A stretch of 64,000 bases of DNA from Turritopsis dohrnii (Eukaryota > Cnidaria > Hydrozoa > Anthoathecata > Oceaniidae). Shown piece after piece: positions 20,208-32,100 of the stretch (positions within the stretch are counted from its first letter, which is position 1; every line of letters starts with the position of its first letter). The DNA is taken from assembly GCA_027922465.2 (NCBI GenBank), contig BQMF02000810.1, forward strand, positions 1 to 64,000, read 5' to 3'. A model generated the notes under the pieces. The model searched no databases, was not told the DNA's origin, and saw only the letters and a program-made list of their open reading frames with translations. A program made the position numbers and the translations under genes.

Positions 20208-21681
20208 ATCTCTTGAGTTCATTTTCGGCACCAACAAAATTCGTTCCATTATCACATCGTAATTCTCTGATGTTGCCTCGACGAGCGATGAATCTACGCA
20301 AACATAAGATGAATGAATCGGTTTCCATAGTATGGGCGACTTTAATGTGGATAGCTCTACATGCCATACACGTGAAGATGCAGCCGTATCGTTTAATCAT
20401 TTACCTCCCTTTTTTAATAAAGAACGGTCCGAAAAAATCTTCCCCACAGTAAGTGAATGGTGGACTAGGAGTAAATCTATCTTTTGGTAAGTCTGCCATT
20501 TTTTGACTTCCTAATTTCCCTCTCAGCATACGACATATCACACATTTATGGATGATGGACTTGACTGTGTTATTTGCATAAATAACCCAAAAACCATTTT
20601 GCCTCAATTGATTGAGAGTGTCACATCTTCCTGAATGTTTGACATTTACGTGGCACCAGAATATGATTAATCGAGTTAAGTGTTGATTTTTAGGTAAGAT
20701 AATTGGATGCTTAAAATTGAAATCAACATCCATATTTGAAAGTCTTCCACCAACTCTCAACAATCCTGCATTATCGATGAATGGGTTTAAATTTAAAAGA
20801 AGACCATTCTTCTTCAATTGTTTCTTTACACATCTTTCCTCGTCGCGAGTAGTCTTATCATGTTCACTTGTACGTCGAATTATTTTCATATCTTCATTGA
20901 ATGAATGATCCTGTAATAATTTGAAAAGCTGTAATTTAGATTCTTCGAGTTCTTCGATTGTAAGGGCGGGTAATAGGTCTTCTCGGTCTTTTCTGCCTAC
21001 GGCGTTACGAGTCATCCTCCGCATTGGATGCAATTTACTTTGCTTCTTTTTCATATTAGATATAAAACGAAGTACGAAAGCCATTATTCTCACACACTTC
21101 ATCCAACTTGAGAATTTGTTGAAAAACCTTAAACCTGTTCGCTTCAGTTCTTTATCGTTCGAATCAATCGCAAAATTATTTAATGGATCAGGCCATGTAT
21201 CTGGCTTTTGCCACAAAAAATCTGGTCCTTGGAACCAACGTGTGCTGTGTTTGATTTGATGAGTCGCAAGACCCTTTGATGCGTCATCAGCAGGATTTAA
21301 ACAAGGTGACACATATCTCCATTGTTATGTACTGGTCCTGCTTTGGAGGAATTGGACTCGGTTAGCCATATAGATCTGAAAGCGTTTTGCTTCATTAGAG
21401 ATATAAACAAGAACAACATTGCTATCAGTCCAGAAAAATTCTTCGTCGATTTTTACATCTTGAAGTTCATTCTTTAAAAGTTGACTACTTTTCACAGCAA
21501 CTGTCGCAGCAGTGAGCTCCAATCTGGGAATTGTAACTACTTTGAGTGGTGCTACTCGAGATTTACCAAGTAATATACCGCAATGTATTCTGCCGTCAAC
21601 ATTGATCATTCTACAATATGTAACAATTCCATAACCGATAATGGAAGCATCTGAGAAGTGATGCAAAGAGAAAGATGTCAC
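20208..21681 (-). pseudogene. BEL/Pao RNase H to integrase (first half)
   Basis: Minus strand, two frames. 21325-21681: HHFSDASIIGYGIVTYCR (RNase H catalytic D region), PRLELTAATVAVKSSQLL, FFWTDSNVVLVYI (DS dyad). 20401-21312: NPADDASKGL, then the integrase zinc domain (H..VKHSG, CVICRMLRGKLGSQKMADLP) and YCGEDFFGPFF (first catalytic Asp). 20208-20400: [29 protein letters not shown] and [14 protein letters not shown] (second catalytic Asp). A frame change occurs near 21315-21325. The 5' side is cut by the CACTA-like insertion and the 3' side by the GACGTC element. Confidence 0.9.
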
Positions 21682-21712
21682 TTCCCCAAAGTCGGTGGGA
21701 ATTATACACCTT

Positions 21713-23822
21713 CACTGATAAATTTCAAGGAGTCAATTGACTCCTAAAACATACTCTTTGCGAAAAGACTCCTTTATGACTCCGTTAAGGAGTCAAAATG
21801 ACTCCTTAAAAGGTGTCATTTAAAATTATCTTGCAATGACTCCTTTTGTGGGAGTCATTTTGACTCCTTTCAGGAGTCATGTAATCCTTGCGTACCTAAA
21901 AGGAGTCAAAATGACTCCCTAAAAGGTGTCATTTAAAATGAGTACCAAAAAGGAGTCATTTGACTCCTTCATTTGCGTTCAATGATTATTGTGGACGTTC
22001 AATGATTGTTGTGGACGTTCAATGATTGTTGTGGATGTTCAATGACTGTTGTGGACGTTCAATGATTGTTGTGGACATTCAATGATTGTTGAAATTTATA
22101 CATTTCTCTACTACTGTCGCTCATATCAGGTCCATCTGTTATGAATGATTTCCAATTATTAAACTTAGCAAATAATGCTAGAGTATAAAAATCTGTTTAA
22201 GCATAAACATTGCATTCCATTTTTATTTAGAGAGTGATAGATTTAAATAAATTTTAATATTTGTAAACATTTGAGCGACATTTACTCTGGTGAAATTCTA
22301 CTGTTCATTATTTCTTTATCTGACATTTAAATTTAACTTCCTCAGTCATTACTTTTGTGAGCGCTTTGGAGTTCTGTATTCAAGATCACTCGCAGGGATT
22401 ATAGATACCCTTAAATTGTATGTGTTTGTGTTCGAAATCGAATCGAAATCGAAGAAACTATAACAACGGCGTTCTTTTCAAAATTCTTCATTTTCATTCA
22501 CGACGAACTGGTGATACGAAGGTAAATTTGTTGATATAAAAGGCTTATTATTCGCGAAAGTTTTACATCACCTTCAACATTAAAACAGTTATGGCAAATC
22601 ATGGTTTTGTGTTTTTCAGTGCGAAATGGTAGCGAAATTTCAGTGAAAACGAAGAGAGGAAGAAAGTATTTTTTATTAAGTATATGTTTACGTTTATGTT
22701 TGAGCTGGAAAGTAAAGAAAATTTATTGATTTCTTTAGAGGTATGAAAAATAGAAAGTAAAAAGTTTAGAAGTGTTTGAAATTGGTTTGAATCATTGCAG
22801 AATATGGTCGATGTTAGTGAATTGAAAGCCTAATGAAAAGGAGGCTGTGTTTGGAAGTGTTCAAATCGGTGAACAAATTAACTTGTGAGATCTTTCATAA
22901 GGACTTTGAGGTAAAACAACAAGACAAACTGAAGCAAACCACTAAACTGAACAACAAACTGAAGCAAACCACTACGAGTACCACAAACTTGAAAGTTACG
23001 AAAGGAGTTTCTCGTTTTCTGGAGCAACAGCGTTCAAAAACTGGCCAACGACGGAGCCTCCGTCGATCAGCACGAAAGAAATATGAATTTTTAATGTTTT
23101 GAATGGTTTTTTTTGCTGTTTATAACTGTTTTCCTCCGAGTATGAACTTCAAACTTTCAAACTTTTCAATCCTCCAAGTTTCTTTCAAATCTAACTACTG
23201 ATTTAGTTTTTATCATGGTGAAGTTGAGGTTGAAATTTTAAATTTAGATTCTCTCTATTATTTACCAGTTTTTATCTAATCTTTGGATAATCAGGACTCA
23301 TGAGAGAGAAAGAGACTTAATCTGCTCCAAGCGTTTTATTTTACAATTTTTAAGTTCCACATACTATATTATGGCGTCGATGTATTTATGAGTTCACTAT
23401 AATTCAAAAAATATGTACTTTTCTATAATTATGTTTATGTTGCTGCTGCTTTCCTGTACTCTATTTCTCTAGATGACTCCTTTAAAAGAGTCAAAATATG
23501 ATGACTCCTTTAAGAGAGTCGAAGTATGATGACTCCTTTAAGAGAGTCGAAGTATGATGACTCCCTTCGGTGCCTAAAACGACACCTTTAAAGGAGTCAT
23601 TATACTATGACTCCCTTAAAGGTGTCAATTTAGGCACCGAAGGGAGTCATATTTTGACTCTCTTAAAGGAGTCATTAAATCATGACTCCCTTGAAAGAGT
23701 CACTTGACTCTCTTGAATGACTCCCTTTTAGGAGTAATAATGACTCCTTTAAAGGTGTCGTTTTAGGCACCGTAGAATGACTCCATTTAAGGTGTCATTT
23801 GACACTTTTAAAACTGTCAGTG
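21713..23822. mobile_element. CACTA-like (EnSpm/CMC) non-autonomous element
   Basis: 2110 bp, inserted in BEL pol between the RT and RNase H parts. Ends CACTGATAAATTTCAAGGAG and, reverse-complemented, CACTGACAGTTTTAAAAGTG; TT flanks both sides (21711-21712, 23823-23824). Terminal CACTG plus dense subterminal copies of GGAGTCAAAATGACTCC and AAGGTGTCATTT (21730-21970 and 23470-23815) are typical of CACTA elements, whose transposases bind repeated subterminal words. A frame at 22833-23102 (Lys/Thr-rich) is not recognisable as a transposase. The duplication length (2 bp) is shorter than the usual 3. Confidence 0.75.
21976..22095. repeat. 21-bp minisatellite, about 5.5 copies
   Basis: Unit GTTCAATGATTGTTGTGGAC, with single-base variants, just inside the left subterminal region of the CACTA-like element. 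Confidence 0.9.
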
Positions 23823-23934
23823 TTGATAATTGAATATATTCTAATTGCGGCAAATCTTCTCTCCAAGCTTCTCATTGCATGCCTAAATCTTCTGATATTG
23901 GTGCATCCCACGAAAACTTCTCTTTACATATACT

Positions 23935-24979
23935 TTACATAAGCGATTTTCCTTTAAGTAAGAACGGAGCTGCTAAACCCAATGGATCATATATAGAGCT
24001 GATCGTTGAAAGTATTCCCCTCTTTGTCACGGGCTTGTCGTTAAGATTGATTCTAAAACCAATTTTATCGTTCTCTACACACCATTGCACGCCTAGAGCT
24101 CTTTCTATTGGTAGTGTGTCTAGCAAGTCAAGTGATTTAACAGTTTTGGCTCTATCATCTTCTGGAATAGACTCGATTACTTCTCGTTCGTTAGATATGA
24201 ATTTCGTTAAACGAAATCCCACCACTTTGACAAATATCTCGTAGTTTTTGAATCAACCATATAGCCTTGGCGTTGTTTGAAACAGATTTTAACAAATCGT
24301 CTACATAAAAATCTCTTTCAAGGACTTGTGCCACTTCTCTGCCATAGATATGAACATTGTCCTTTCCTGTTTGTTTCATGGCTAGATTAACACAGCTAAA
24401 GGATGAAACTGCTCCGAAGATATGTACGGTCATTTGGTATTCTACGAGTTCACGAGTTGTGTCACCATCTGGCCACCATAAGAAACGTAGAAAGTCCCAT
24501 TGCTTAGGTGGAATTTTGACCATGTAATACATGGATTCGACATCAGCCATGAAAGCGACTGGTTTTAACCTGAATCGCAGCAGTACACCAAGTAAAGAAT
24601 TAATAAAATCAGGTCCTTGCATAAGTTGATTATTTAGAGACACTCCTTTGTATTTTGCGCTACAATCAAAAACCACTCTAATTTTCCCGGGTTTGTGAGG
24701 GTGGTAAACGCCATGATGGGGTAAATACCAAACTTTTCCATCTTTTCCCTTTAATTGATCGGATGGTATTCTTCGAGCGATTCCTTTACTGAATAGGTCA
24801 TTCATAAATGTGACGTAATGATCTTTAAATTCTGAATTCTTCTCAAGTTTATGCTTAATCCAACGACATCTGGCTGCTGCCTGTTCATGGTTATTTGGCA
24901 TGAAACTATTTTTCTTGAATGACAAAGGAAGTTGATTATGCCCATCAACAAACACTATTTCCTTATCCATAATATTCAT
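23935..24979 (-). pseudogene. BEL/Pao reverse transcriptase
   Basis: Minus strand 24191-24979, then 23935-24225 in another frame. YLPHHGVYHPHKPGKIRVVFDCSA, then VAFMADVESMYYMVKIP (first catalytic Asp), FLWWPDGD, FGAVSSFSCVNLAMK, and FYVDDLLKSV (YVDD). The second frame continues LGVQW, KIGFRIN and ILSTISSIYDPLGLAAPF, the conserved RT-connection motif of BEL/Pao. One frame break near 24200-24225. Converts genomic RNA to cDNA in the virus-like particle. Confidence 0.92.
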
Positions 24980-26113
24980 GAATTGTACATCTTTCTGTGA
25001 GAAGGGGTTTCTTGGAGAAAAGCGAAGATCGTTGATTTGTTAACGACTCTTCGAATTCCGTTATGTACATTTGACGCAACATTTTTTCAATGGTTACATC
25101 GTCTAACTTGTTTTCCACGATAAAATGATGTGAGGCAAGTGAATCGTTATGGACCTCCTTCACGGCTATTCTATTGCATGAAATTTTGTTATTTGGAGGA
25201 AGATTATTAACTGGTCCTACGATGCTCCATCCAAGCCTAGATCTGTAAGCATAAGGACCACCTTCTTTGCCAGGTATCAACTCTAACAGTTCTTGAGCAG
25301 CTGGACAGTTTGCACCAATCAGCAATCCTACTGGCAAATTTTTATCTTCAACTGCACAGAATTCCACAATGTCTCTTAAATGGGTCCATTGTTTTATTTT
25401 CTTTGGGTTTGGAATTTCCTCACGATCAATGGGCAAATTAGTGATTTACTGGATTTGTAATAAGTAATCCATCTATCATCTGTGATACCTCACTGTCTTC
25501 TCCTGTCATTGTTTTGATGACAATTTCCGTACTTGTTCCCTTCAAATTCATTTGTTTGAGAACATCATTTGTGACGAACGTCCCTTGACTACAGTTGTCA
25601 AGCATAGCATAAACTTTCAATATGAGATAAAACTACTGGAACAATTGACAGGCTTATAACACCAGGTCTGGTATTGGTTGAATTGCAGGTGATCTCTTTT
25701 GAAACAGTGCACCCATTCGTCATTTTATTATCTCCATCTTTGTTTTCTTTACTCATTACATCTGAAAGGCTTGTGTCCTCTCTTTTATCTCCTTCAGTTC
25801 GTCCATTTTCTTGGCTTGTATTTCCAGTGTAGCCATGTAACATGGTAGGATGTTTTCGTTTGCATATAACACAAGTTAACTTCATTCTGCAGCGACGAAA
25901 ATTGTGAAATCTGGATATAGAAACAAGTCGAAATGGGTCACCATATCGTTTCTTGAGTAGTTCCTTTGCGTTACTGTAACAAACATTTGAACTGTCATGT
26001 ATACAACCCTTGATTAGATCTTTTGGTTCTCCATGACAGTATTTTATGAGTCTTGTAAGTCTTCCTCTTTCATCAGATATTTTACGTTCAACTGCCTCTT
26101 CGAATGATGCCAT
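24963..26113 (-). pseudogene. BEL/Pao gag zinc knuckle and aspartic protease region
   Basis: Three minus-strand frames. 25598-26113: a DUF1759-like capsid helix region (RLIKYCHGEPKDLIKGC, NAKELLKKRYGDPF) leading to CVICKRKHPTMLHGY, a shortened zinc knuckle; material between the two looks deleted. 25438-25620: VYAMLDNCSQGTFV, where the D in LDN fits the retropepsin active site position. 24963-25436: LLIGANCPAAQELLEL and YAYRSRLGWSIVGPV, the conserved linker to RT. Two frame changes, at about 25610 and 25437. Confidence 0.8.
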
Positions 26114-26188
26114 GAAGTATTGGTAATCCAGAAGATCTCCATCGAATTTTTCGATTTCAATTTCCGGCGCACTTTGTTGGAGTAGCAG

Positions 26189-27273
26189 CTAGCATAACAA
26201 TTTCCCAGTTGAATTTTCGTCGTTTAACAAGTTGGCTTTTCTGGATGATTCCCATTTCGCCTTGTCAAGACAGCTTTCACGCTCACATCTACCGCATGCA
26301 TACAACTCGCCTTTATAGACACCTGATCTTTCAAAACGCGTACACTTTTCTCCAAATGGGTTGCTCTTAACATATTGATCAGAACCCAAATTACCATGAT
26401 TATCGTATTCACTTTTTCTTGTAACATCGTCATGGGTAGGATGCTCAAGTAACTTCTCCGTTCCCTTTAACCACTCAGTGCATTTCAAAGAAGTATCAGC
26501 TGTTGGAATTCTTAATTGGCTTCCTTGACTTGGTGAGGAAGCATAGTCTTCATCTTCTTCTTGATAAATATTCATTTTTGCTTTTGCCTTCACGATTTCT
26601 TCCTGGATGCAGAGACGCTGGAGGTTTGATTTTGCAGAATTGATTAATTCTTCGGCCGCTAATTTTTTATCGAGAAAGCGGGCTTCCTCTTCAAAGGCGG
26701 CCATGTTTGCCTTTTCGTCTACGAGACGGCTTTTAACTGTGCTGCTTGATCTCGTGGAAACGTGACTTTTCGTTCCTCGCGACTTTACAGATCTATTGGC
26801 TTTCAGCAGATCGCTTGGAGAGAGAAATTTACGATCGGATAGATCTGAATCCTTCGTTACTTTGGCTGGTTCGATATCGCCAACTTTAGGTACTTCAATG
26901 TCCGAGGTATTATTTACCTTTGTTGCAGAGTCATCCATCCATTGTTTCGCGAAAGCAAGTGCTTCCACAACCTCTCTATCTAGTTTAACAGTAATTTCTT
27001 CACATTTGATCTTTTCTTCCTCCGAGAACAAAAGCGAGCAATATTCTTTATGTACAGTCACCAATACTTTCATTCCAAAATCGAGTTTGGAGTAATACTT
27101 ATCTACCATTTCGAAATCACCAATATCTATAGCATCATAAATCTTCCCAACTATCTGGTTGACTTTGCTTATCAAACGTGTTCCTGCTTTCATCTTTAAT
27201 GTCAAATTATATTGCTCCCCTTTTTCTGTCATTTTACAACTACGGCTGCCTTCACTACCCGAGCATGACATAA
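26189..27273 (-). CDS. BEL/Pao gag N-terminal part
   Basis: The frame is open further upstream through tandem repeats, but the first Met outside the repeats is at 27273 (MSCSGSEGSRSC), which I take as the start, giving about 361 residues. Helical and charged, with DREVVEALAFAKQWMDD, LSPSDLLKANRSVKSRGTKS and a coiled-coil-like KKLAAEELINSAKSNLQRLCIQEE; no zinc finger in this part. It would form the particle shell with the following region. It ends with a stop just before the DUF1759-like frame, so the natural gag may continue there by frameshift or the copy may be broken. Confidence 0.7.
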
Positions 27274-27296
27274 TCCAACAACCAAAAGAATAGGTA

Positions 27297-28090
27297 GCAA
27301 TGTAGCAAGTAAACGTGGCAGGGTTCGAAACTGCAGCACCAGTAAGCTGCAAACAGGATATCTTCCTTTCGAACAGCAGATATGAGGGAGATAAATTAAT
27401 TACGTTGATGAATAACAGGACAACGACGGCGACAACAAGACCTGACTGATTGACAGGGGCAAATGTAGCAAGCTTGAAGCTTACAGCGACAACAGACTGC
27501 AAGCAGGATATCTTCCTTTCGAACAGCAGATATGAGGGAGATAAATTAATTACGTCGATGAATAACAGGACAACGACGGCGACAACAAGACCTGACTGAT
27601 TGACAGAGGCAAATGTAGCAAGCTTGAAGCTTACAGCGACAACAGACTGCAAGCAGGATATCTTCCTTGAACAGCAGATATTAGGGACATAAACCAACTA
27701 CGTCGATGAATAACAGGACAACGACGGCGACAACAAGATCTGACTGATTGACAGGGGCAAATGTAGCAACCTTGAAACTTACGGCAACAACAGACTGCAA
27801 ACAGGATATCTTCCTTTCGAACAGCAGATATTAGGGAGATAAACCAACTACGTCGATGAATAACAGGACAACGACGGCGACAACAAGATCTGACTGATTG
27901 ACAGGGGCAAATGTAGCAAGCTTGAAACTTACGGCAACAACAGACTGCAAACAGGATATCTTCCTTTCGAACAGCAGATATTAGGGAGATAAACCAACTA
28001 CGTCGATGAATAACAGGACAACGATGGCGACAACAAGATCTGACCGGTTGACAGGTGCAAATGTAGCAGGCTTGAAGCTTACAGCAACAA
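27297..28090. repeat. 148-bp tandem repeat, 5 copies, in the BEL leader
   Basis: Between the 5' LTR and gag. Landmark AATAACAGGACAACGA recurs at about 27411, 27561, 27709, 27857 and 28009. Copies differ by a few per cent. Open in long stretches on the minus strand (recurrent KISCLQSVVAVSFKLATF), but this reflects the repeat. Confidence 0.9.
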
Positions 28091-28100
28091 CACGACACGA

Positions 28101-28276
28101 TAACTACGCACGCCTACAATGATCTCAAACTCACATGTGCAAGACTACTATGTAACGACATTTATACAAATACATATACACCCTATGGGACACGAAATAT
28201 GCGCAAACGACTGCACGGATTCCGTGTCCATGGAGACAAAATGCGAAATGAACGTAACACGAAATACATAAACACA
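28101..28276 (-). repeat. 5' LTR of the BEL/Pao element
   Basis: 176 bp, one mismatch to the 3' LTR. Flanked outside by ACTA, the target duplication. Confidence 0.9.
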
Positions 28277-28280
28277 ACTA

Positions 28281-29164
28281 CTTGCATTTGCTGATCATTT
28301 CGGGCAATTTTGAATCTGAAATTATACACTTAATTTTTTAGTCAGAGTCATTGTAAATAAACCCCTGCTAGTTGTTAAATACCCACTATTGGCTTTGTGA
28401 CATGGAATAGGTTAGAACTTTTTTTTACATTTCTGCAACGGTCAGAATTGTTAAAGTTACTTAGAACTGTTTACTAAGGAAGTGTCTACCAATAATTTAA
28501 TGTGTTTTTTGTGACGAAAAGTAATTTCTTTTAAATATATAAGCTTGTGACACTGAGTGTCGCACTTTTTTAGAAGGACTCTATATGTTTTAAAAATATG
28601 TTTTGATTTACCTTCGTTGTTTTTAAGGAAATTTGACAGTTTATGTATTTTTACAAAATAAAGTTTCATATAGAGTATCAATACAGTATACGTGATCATG
28701 AAATTTATCCGTAATAGTAAACTATGCTTTTGGATTTAACGATAATCCAGGGAAGCACACTCAACTAGATTCTTTCAAGTTATTATGTGCCTCAATCCTG
28801 GGTGTATTAAAATATTATTCGTAATTGGTTTTCTGAACGTTTTTTGCATACACGACATCACGTTTTTACTTGCAGTTTTTGTTATCTACTTTTTTTCTCC
28901 ACATCAAAAGGGTTTCCTTTATATGACTGTACATCATTTGCTTTCAGTTAGGCTACATTATATTACATTACTGTAACATTATCAGAATCTTCAGCCTGGC
29001 TTTTAATAACGAACTTTCAACTTTGCACTGAAATCATAGCGTCAATGCTTTACTGTTTGAAGAATTTAATAACCATTCATCAGAACATTGTTATAAACAA
29101 AAACAAAACGTCTGTGACATATTGATATCGCTTCTTTTTTCTAGTTTTCTAGTTTTCTGTTTTT
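28281..29164. other. Intergenic, nothing recognised
   Basis: AT-rich DNA; only short chance frames. Confidence 0.35.
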
Positions 29165-32100
29165 GCCCCGCAGCGAGTGTAAGCGAGCGAGGAGGCATAG
29201 CAGTTTCACGAGATAGGCGAATGTCAGTTTCCGATTTTGTTCTTCATCATCATCATCATCATCATCACCATCATCTTCCAACTTTCGTGTTGACGTTACA
29301 CGGTGGTATGCAATTATTAGCTGACTTTGCTTTTTTTACCGTTTCAAAGCATGGTACTGTAAGTGGGAGACAGAATGTTTTTTCGTATCTCTTTCCTAAT
29401 TTATTACTAGCAAGTAGCTTTCGCTATGAGGGCGCCCGTGATTGCATTTCCGCTAATACCACTATATCGGCGCAAAATATATCGAAAAAAATGACGAAAC
29501 CTTCCGCGGATGAAACATTTTTCCAATACGTTGACATTTAAGAAAGGATCAACGAGAATGAAATTAATTTTTAAAGGAGCATGGAAGTCAAAAATGGTTT
29601 TTGCATAAATCTTTACCAAGTCACATAAGAAATCATGAAATAACATTAAAAATTCCCATAATGCATGGAAAATTCGCAAAAAGAACTAATTTCTTTTTTG
29701 AAATGCTACAACGGTCGCCGCCATTCGCATTTCGAAATGACGTCGCGAGGTGAATGGAGAAAGTAAAGTGTATTTGTTTAAATAAAATTGAAATGAGTAC
29801 GTCATATACCTATCTATGTTATTTTTTCATTTTAAATATGTCGCATATTTCTTTCGCAGTTCACCCACACGTGGTCGCTTAACATTCATAATAAGATGTT
29901 TTTAATCAAAATAAAGAGTTGCAAAAAAAGTGTTCTCCTTCATACTGCAAAGACGGATCTAAAGTAGGCATTGTAATCTGATATTTCGCCAACACCATAC
30001 ATTTTATTTTTGTATTTGTTTTAACTCTAAATCTTTCATTCAATAAATTTTATTCAAGGCATTGATTATAGGCGGATTTTGCCTTAAAAAGATTTAAATT
30101 GGATTTCTGTGTATGCAAGAAAGCCATATTTACAAATTGTCTTCCTTTGTGTTTTTCTTCTTTAACTGTCCTCCAAACCTAATGTGATCATGATCAATAA
30201 AATATTTTTATTCTTGGTTTTTTTATGTAAACTTTGGCTATTTTAAGTTTTGAATCAAACAGAGATTTATATTAGCATCAGTTTGACTTAGGCCCTAAGA
30301 GATAACAAAAAGTAACAAAGTTTTGTGCAGATTTGCATCTGTTTAAGTTTAGATCTATTTGGTTTGCATATTCAAAGTTGGTTTTGAAATATCGCCACTG
30401 CTACACTATGCCATATGGTTACACTACTCATTAAACTATTTGTTGTATTGTAAAACTTTTTAACTACAAGAATTAATTGTTCTTGTAATTGGAAAAGTTG
30501 TCCTAAAGAAAGTTTAACTCAATTCTAATGTAGGTGAAAAACCGCGAAGACCATCTGTTAATGAGTTTTCAAATCTGATCTCCCTTTTCAAAATGATCAT
30601 GCTCACAATTCTTCTTGTTTTTATTGTGTTTATACAATGTTATCAAAAGTTTAAATGTATATATTTGTTACTGTGAAAAGTTTTACAAAAACATCCATCT
30701 TAATTTTTTGATCTCCCTTGTTCTTTCAAAACAATAGAAATGACGTCATAAAACATTGCTTGTTCTTTAAATGACCGTTGGCCGATTAAATAGTTTTTCA
30801 ATTATCGAGTTTGTCCTGAAGTTCAATTCATGCCATCATGTCAACTCTTTGAATGAAGGGTGTTATTTTATGCCTATTTCGATGCATTGAATGTTACAAG
30901 TGTTATGACTGGAGCCTCGATGCTACTCGTCTCGTGATCATAATGCGAGACAGTTCTAAAACGATTTTGAGTGAGTGTTGAGTAGCTTTGAGGCTTTCTA
31001 AAAAACTGGTTATGTCGAAATATTTAAGCATATAAGTATGCCACTTACCAGGCCAACAATAAACCAAAAATTTATTTTTATTTCCGTTGTATAGCTTGCA
31101 ATGTATAGCTTGCTGTGTGTACAAATTGAAATGCTTGAGCGCGGGGGCATTTTTATTACATGCTAGTCTAAAAATATAGTACAGTTTCTATATCAAACTT
31201 CCTCTCCTCTATGGTAAAGGAACTTTGAGCATGCGCATGGAAACTAGCATAATATTGACTGACAAAGAAAACTGGGTAGTATCTAAGAAACTGTTGAGAA
31301 AGAAAGTTCACTGAAGAGAAAGTGAGTAATGATTTTTTGATTTGTCACACGCAACAAAAAAGTGACTATATAAGTATTTGAAATAGACTAATGATTGTAA
31401 TGATTGTAATGATTTGAATGTTTGAAAATTATAGATAAGGAAATGTTATGAACAGAAAATAGGACTCGAGGGTGTTAATGTCAGAAGTAGGTATACCTAT
31501 CAGAATAATGATAAGATAACTAATATAAGACAATTCAAACCAATTCAAATACATATGTAGAATCTATAAAATGGAATCCGCGCTATTTATCCCCACATTA
31601 GAAGTCACTTAGTTAGCTCCCATTTGAACCGTCACAACTGAAACTGAGAGCCCTGTGATAAAAACAATATAAAATGTAACTCTAAAACAAGATTTTTAAT
31701 TCACGACTTTCACTTGTAAGGATCAGTAATGTTATCATTCCTACTAACAACTAACGTTATAATAATACTTTTCCGTATGAAGCTTTTAACAGAAGAGCTT
31801 GTGTTGACTTTTTAAAAGATTATAACTTGTTTATATTCTCATTAAACTAGCATGTAGCTTGAGCTAAAAATGCCCCCGCCCGCAAGCATTCCAATTTGTA
31901 CACACAGCAAGCTATACATTGCAAGCTATACAACGGAAACAAAAACAAAGAAAACTTTGTTACTTTTTGTTATCTCTTGGTCCTATGTCACACTGATGCT
32001 AATTTATACCTTTCAGAAAGTGTAATTAAGGCTTAACAAGTAATATCAGAAAGTATTGGCTACAAACGAAAGAAATGTGTGAACTGAAACCATGGTTACG

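Larger units (their letters stand above)
16608..28276 (-). mobile_element. BEL/Pao LTR retrotransposon with three nested DNA transposons
   Basis: Minus-strand element bounded by 176-bp LTRs (TG start on the minus strand) and a 4-bp duplication ACTA (16604-16607 and 28277-28280). Order on the minus strand: LTR, 148-bp tandem leader repeats, gag, zinc knuckle and aspartic protease, RT with YVDD, RNase H, integrase with HHCC-type domain and DD core, C-terminal DUF5641-like tail, polypurine tract, LTR. That order and the tail are BEL/Pao features. Insertions at 17038-18695, 19210-20207 and 21713-23822 account for about 4.8 kb; without them it is about 6.9 kb, a usual size. The LTRs differ at one position, so it is young, yet pol has frame breaks. 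Confidence 0.9.

Noticed and set aside
22833..23102. 89-residue Lys/Thr-rich frame in the CACTA-like element
   Set aside because: Low-complexity repeats (KLKQTTKLNN), no transposase motif.
27631..28098. Cys-rich frame with repeated SCCRRRCPVIHRR blocks
   Set aside because: Translation of the 148-bp leader repeats in another frame, not a zinc-finger gene.
29122..29541. 139-residue frame with a His run
   Set aside because: Covers the terminal inverted repeat of the fold-back element; the His run is the (CAT)n microsatellite.
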